Shown: in pieces, positions 60,592-64,000 of the stretch
Layout: each line of letters opens with the position of its first letter
Position numbering within the stretch: position 1 is the first letter of the stretch
Assembly (NCBI GenBank): GCA_947575805.1
Contig: CANPOY010000007.1
Coordinates: forward strand, 16,147-80,146
Reading direction: 5' to 3'
Source: an uncultured Lachnospiraceae bacterium
Lineage (GTDB): Bacteria; Bacillota; Clostridia; Lachnospirales; Lachnospiraceae
Length of the DNA: 64,000 nt
The notes under the pieces: generated by a model
Told to the model about the DNA's origin: nothing
The model's database searches: none
What the model saw: only the letters and a program-made list of their open reading frames with translations
Program-made: the position numbers and the translations under genes

Positions 60592-61413
60592 ATGTACGAT
60601 TTTTTAATAAAAGAATTTTATCAACAGATGAAAAAGGTAGATCTGAATACATTTGGAATTATTGATACAAATAATAAAATTCATACTTTGGGAACCGATT
60701 CAAAGATTATCGGATGAATTTTTGAAATGTTTGCTCAGCCAATCTTGGAAAATATAGCCAAATCCCATGAAATGCTGTTAGAAACACCGGAATCCCAAAC
60801 AGTTTACCCGGACTTTATTATGATGCCCAATCAATCGTCTCATGAAAAGGCAGCCATAGATATTAAAACCACCTATATAGACAGTAACCAGTCAACAATC
60901 AAATTTGCCCTTGGCTCTTATGGCTCTTACATGAGGAATAATACCAAAAATATACAATACTCCTATACCGACTATGTAAAACACTATGTTATCGGCTTTG
61001 TATACAAAAGAAACGGCGCCGCACAAGAAAGCAAGGTTTACGACTACACGGACAGGAAAGAAATTATTTTTCCTTACTGTGATGTCCGTTTTTTCATTCA
61101 GGAAAAATACAAAATCGCCGGTGACAAAACCGGCTCCGGAAACACAGAAAATATCGGTTCCTTTCCAACCAGAAATATCGACGATCTCAAAGACGGTAAG
61201 GGACCGTTCAGCGAACTGGGCGCAGACGCATATGATATATATTGGAAATATTATCCCCGATACCGCAGTCCTGAAAAAGCGTACTCTTCATTGGAGGAAT
61301 TTCTTGAATGGCTTCCCCGGCAGGATAACAATATACAGCTTTTTCATCCTTACGATCACGATGCACTTCTCCGGCAGGCTGAACTCTATCGGGAAAAGCA
61401 TAGCGCCAAATAA
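60592..61413 (+). pseudogene. EcoRV-like type II restriction endonuclease interrupted by in-frame TGA
   Basis: Frame from ATG 60592: MYDFLIKEFYQQMKKVDLNTFGIIDTNNKIHTLGTDSKIIG*IFEMFAQPILENIAKSHEMLLETPESQTVYPDFIMM...AAIDIKTTY...GSGNTENIGS; TGA at 60715-60717. Confidence 0.88.
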
Positions 61414-61422
61414 GGAATAATT

Positions 61423-62001
61423 TTATGCTCCCCGCTTGACTGCCAGTATTTCAATCATCGGATGCCTGTTCGCCTCTTTTGCCCCTATGTGATAAAAGTG
61501 TTCCTGCTCATACCATGTAAAATCATTCCAGTACTGAAATAAGTGTTCATTTCTCCGGAATTCATTTTCCTTCCACATAGAGAGACAGACATTTGCAGGT
61601 GTCCGATGAGAGTATTCTGCAAGCGCTATCGCATCCGATTCTGTCCATTCGCCTACATATGACGTGTCCCTCCCTATATAAGGGGGATCCAGATAAATAT
61701 AATCGTTTTCGGAAACACCGCAAAACGCTTCCTGCCATGGATTGCAGGCAAATATCCATTCTTTCCCCCGCATTACCTGGCCGATACCCGCCACCTGATT
61801 GCAGATTTTTGTTATGTATGCTTTTGAAAAACGATTTGGCTTCTGACAAAAGGGAACATTGAATTTGCCCTGGCGGTTAAATCGGATCATCCCATTAAAA
61901 TCCGCCCTGTTCAAAAATAAAAAGTACAGGGAATCGCCGTTTTTGTTAAAAGTGTCCCGCATTTCCTTATAGTACTCTCCGCCGCGGTTTTTGGGACACA
62001 A
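61423..62001 (-). pseudogene. EcoRV-type adenine DNA methyltransferase, N-terminally truncated
   Basis: LYFLFLNRADFNGMIRFNRQGKFNVPFCQKPNRFSKAYITKICNQV, DPPYIGRD motif IV; the N-terminal SAM-binding FxGxG region is absent. Confidence 0.85.
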
Positions 62002-62012
62002 ATCCCTAATAT

Positions 62013-62999
62013 CTAATCTTCCTGCCTTAATAATTGTGTCATCTTTTCAACCATTTCATTAATAACACCGGCCTGTGTTGCAATTTCCGTTGTATCACTT
62101 GCATTATTTTCCGCCATAGAATTAATCGAATTAAACTGTTCATTCTCATTTCTAATGCTTTCAGCAATATCCTGATTTATAGAAATGGTTTTCTTAATTA
62201 CTTCCGACTGATTTCCATGCGCTTCGCCCATAGTATTTATTGTTTCTACCGATGTATTTAACAGGTTTGTCATATCCTGCATACTCTTGAATACATTTTG
62301 GAAATATTCATTCTGTGTTCCCAGTTTCACAGCGTTTTCATTTACCTGGGCGGTAATATCCTTCACATTTTGCTGCACTCTTTCTATAACTGTCTGGACA
62401 ACCTGTAACGATTGCTGTGTGCTGTTAGCCAGATTTCCAACTTCTGTTGCAACAACTGCAAATCCTTTACCGGCTTCGCCGGCTCTTGCCGCTTCAATAG
62501 AGGCATTCAATGCCAATAAATTGGTAGAGCTTGAAATATCACTTATAAGACTAAGTGTTACACCGATTTCCTGCACTGCCTCTGACAGACGCTGGGTTAT
62601 CTCCGTTGTTGTCTTCATTGACTCAGATACTTCGTTGTTGATTGTATGTAAATCACCGAGAAGTTTTTCGTTTTCTACGGATTTATCCAATAAATCTTTT
62701 GAAACCTGTTCCACCTTTTCAACATTATCTGCAACTACACTTTCCCATTCGCTTAATTCATCAAGATTTGCCATACTTTCATCCGTCTTGGAACTAAGCA
62801 GATTACTTCTTTCAACCAACAGCTCACTTGTAGCCGCCAATTCTTCAGCCGAAGCACTTTCATTCTCCGATATTTGTGAAAGTGATAAACCTGCTGCCTG
62901 CAGGCTCTCAGATAATGTCTGTATTGCCGCAAGGACACTTGTAACATGTTCATTGTTCTTTTCCAATTCATCTTTCTTTGCATTCATATTCCCCGACAA
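62013..62999 (-). CDS. Methyl-accepting chemotaxis signalling domain protein lacking sensor/TM region (possibly truncated)
   Basis: 328 aa; [38 protein letters not shown] hairpin-tip signature; no TM; non-ATG start with poor context. Confidence 0.8.
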   Translation of the reverse strand: MSGNMNAKKDELEKNNEHVTSVLAAIQTLSESLQAAGLSLSQISENESASAEELAATSELLVERSNLLSSKTDESMANLDELSEWESVVADNVEKVEQVSKDLLDKSVENEKLLGDLHTINNEVSESMKTTTEITQRLSEAVQEIGVTLSLISDISSSTNLLALNASIEAARAGEAGKGFAVVATEVGNLANSTQQSLQVVQTVIERVQQNVKDITAQVNENAVKLGTQNEYFQNVFKSMQDMTNLLNTSVETINTMGEAHGNQSEVIKKTISINQDIAESIRNENEQFNSINSMAENNASDTTEIATQAGVINEMVEKMTQLLRQED

Positions 63000-63024
63000 A
63001 CTTTAATACAATCAAAACGGATAC

Positions 63025-63064
63025 GAAAAAAGCGAGTACCACATCAAAAGGTGTGCATACCCGC
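63025..63064 (-). terminator. Intrinsic terminator between 63127 gene and MCP fragment
   Basis: Minus strand GCGGGTATGCACACC-TTTT-GATGTGGTACTCGC-TTTTTT. Confidence 0.75.
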
Positions 63065-63126
63065 TTCTCATTCCCATATTCTCAAACAATTTTCCCTAAA
63101 ATGAACACCCCTCCAAGGCCGCCCAT

Positions 63127-63372
63127 TCACAGATTCGGATACCACCGCAGCAGATCCCCATCCCCATGCTCAATCAGATAATTCACCGCATAATACAGCC
63201 ACTCCTCCGGCGTGGGGATATCCCCCTCATGGGGTATCGCTTCCCACTGCGCCCGCTTCTCTGGGTCAGGGTCATTCATCCCCCGCCTGATCCGTGCCGA
63301 GATAATCTCCCGCATCTCCTCCACCGTGATACCCCGCTCACGGGCAAGCCTCTCAAATAAATGTTCTCCCAT
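63127..63372 (-). CDS. Small hypothetical protein
   Basis: MGEHLFERLARERGITVEEMREIISARIRRGMNDPDPEKRAQWEAIPHEGDIPTPEEWLYY; AGGAGG SD upstream of ATG at 63372. Confidence 0.75.
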   Translation of the reverse strand: MGEHLFERLARERGITVEEMREIISARIRRGMNDPDPEKRAQWEAIPHEGDIPTPEEWLYYAVNYLIEHGDGDLLRWYPNL

Positions 63373-63530
63373 GCAAAAAACGCCTCCTAACTTCCTATGA
63401 TAGCATATCCATTTATCCACCATACTATGATTATGTTCCTTCTGGGTTGTATGTGCTTTACTGATTATGACTATTATATCACCCATTTGGAAACTAAAAT
63501 AGATACAAATGGAAATGGGTGGTGACGGTG

Positions 63531-63839
63531 ATGGAAATGGATATCATAAAACACATAAAAGACCTTATGGATGAACGCGGCTGGACAAACTACCGGCTCG
63601 GAAAAGAAGCCGGCCTTTCCCAGTCCACCATCACAAACCTTTTCAACCGCAACAATGCCCCGACCATACCGACCCTGGAGGCCGTATGCCGGGCATTCGG
63701 TATTACTTTATCGCAATTTTTCTCCGAGGGAAATACCCCCGCCGAACTGACCGAGGAGCAGCGTACCTTATTCGCCGCATGGAGCACCCTGAATGACGGG
63801 CAGAAAGAAGCCCTGCTCCTTCTCATGAAACGCATATAA
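63531..63839 (+). CDS. XRE family regulator
   Basis: MEMDIIKHIKDLMDERGWTNYRLGKEAGLSQSTITNLFNRNNAPTIPTLEAVCRAFGITLSQFF HTH. Confidence 0.88.
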   Translation: MEMDIIKHIKDLMDERGWTNYRLGKEAGLSQSTITNLFNRNNAPTIPTLEAVCRAFGITLSQFFSEGNTPAELTEEQRTLFAAWSTLNDGQKEALLLLMKRI

Positions 63840-63849
63840 ACCAGAAAAA

Positions 63850-63895
63850 TCCCGCAGGCTCTGCTATCCCAAGAACCTGCGGGATTCGTTTTTTC
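63850..63895 (+). terminator. Intrinsic terminator after XRE gene
   Basis: TCCCGCAGG...CCTGCGGGA followed by TTTTTT. Confidence 0.75.
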
Positions 63896-63899
63896 TCCG

Positions 63900-64000
63900 C
63901 TATGCCGCCTTCCACCTATCCGCCGGAACCTCCACCTGCGTATGATCCCGGAAAGTAAATACCATGCGCTTATCCTCGTATACCGCCACATGATCCACCG
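63900..64000 (-). CDS. C-terminal tail of a protein, likely a serine recombinase (partial, off right edge)
   Basis: Manual translation VDHVAVYEDKRMVFTFRDHTQVEVPADRWKAA*; resembles large serine recombinase C-termini. Confidence 0.45.
   Translation of the reverse strand, partial: VDHVAVYEDKRMVFTFRDHTQVEVPADRWKAA

Noticed and set aside
60715-60717. TGA as selenocysteine or programmed recoding
   Set aside because: Aligned EcoRV position is an ordinary Thr/Ser, no obvious SECIS-like hairpin follows, and the partner methylase is also broken, so a nonsense mutation is simpler.
1-64000. tRNA/rRNA genes, IS elements, CRISPR arrays
   Set aside because: None recognised by eye on either strand; a tRNAscan/ISfinder/CRISPR search would be needed to exclude them formally.

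Overview
The window looks like a moderately GC-rich Lachnospiraceae/Clostridia-type Firmicute chromosome (inferred from gene content and protein style, no search run). It is mostly metabolic and regulatory genes on the minus strand, with an accessory stretch at ~31.4-35.1 kb and another from ~60.3 kb to the right edge. Main blocks: histidine kinase / PocR-hybrid kinase / response regulator (0-4.1 kb); GH88; polyamine operon (speD, Orn/Lys/Arg decarboxylase, speE, NagZ-like GH3, membrane protein, carboxynorspermidine-dehydrogenase-like) (5.7-12.0 kb), preceded by a structured RNA candidate with its own terminator; PadR/HAAS/DUF4097 cluster; trmL-aminotransferase-Lrp-AIR synthase-VanW block; galT-galK-AraC; two domain-permuted GH3 glucosidases; 5'-nucleotidase; an AT-rich islet with TetR, a frameshifted CPBP protein and a large KAP-type P-loop NTPase; GntR-ABC; paired ABC exporters with a GHKL/LytTR two-component system; ComFB; solute-binding lipoprotein; OmpR-type two-component system; DtxR/feo iron locus. 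The strongest observation is at 60.36-62.0 kb: a decayed EcoRV-like restriction-modification locus. The endonuclease keeps its PD...DIK catalytic residues but has an in-frame TGA. The cognate Dam-type methylase has lost its N-terminal SAM-binding part and abuts a sensorless MCP fragment. Other clear signals are a TetR promoter with operators in the -35/-10 spacer and just past the -10, DtxR-like palindromes in the feo upstream region, and a 34-aa Prli42/DUF4044-like membrane peptide missing from the ORF track. All family calls are by eye; no searches were run.
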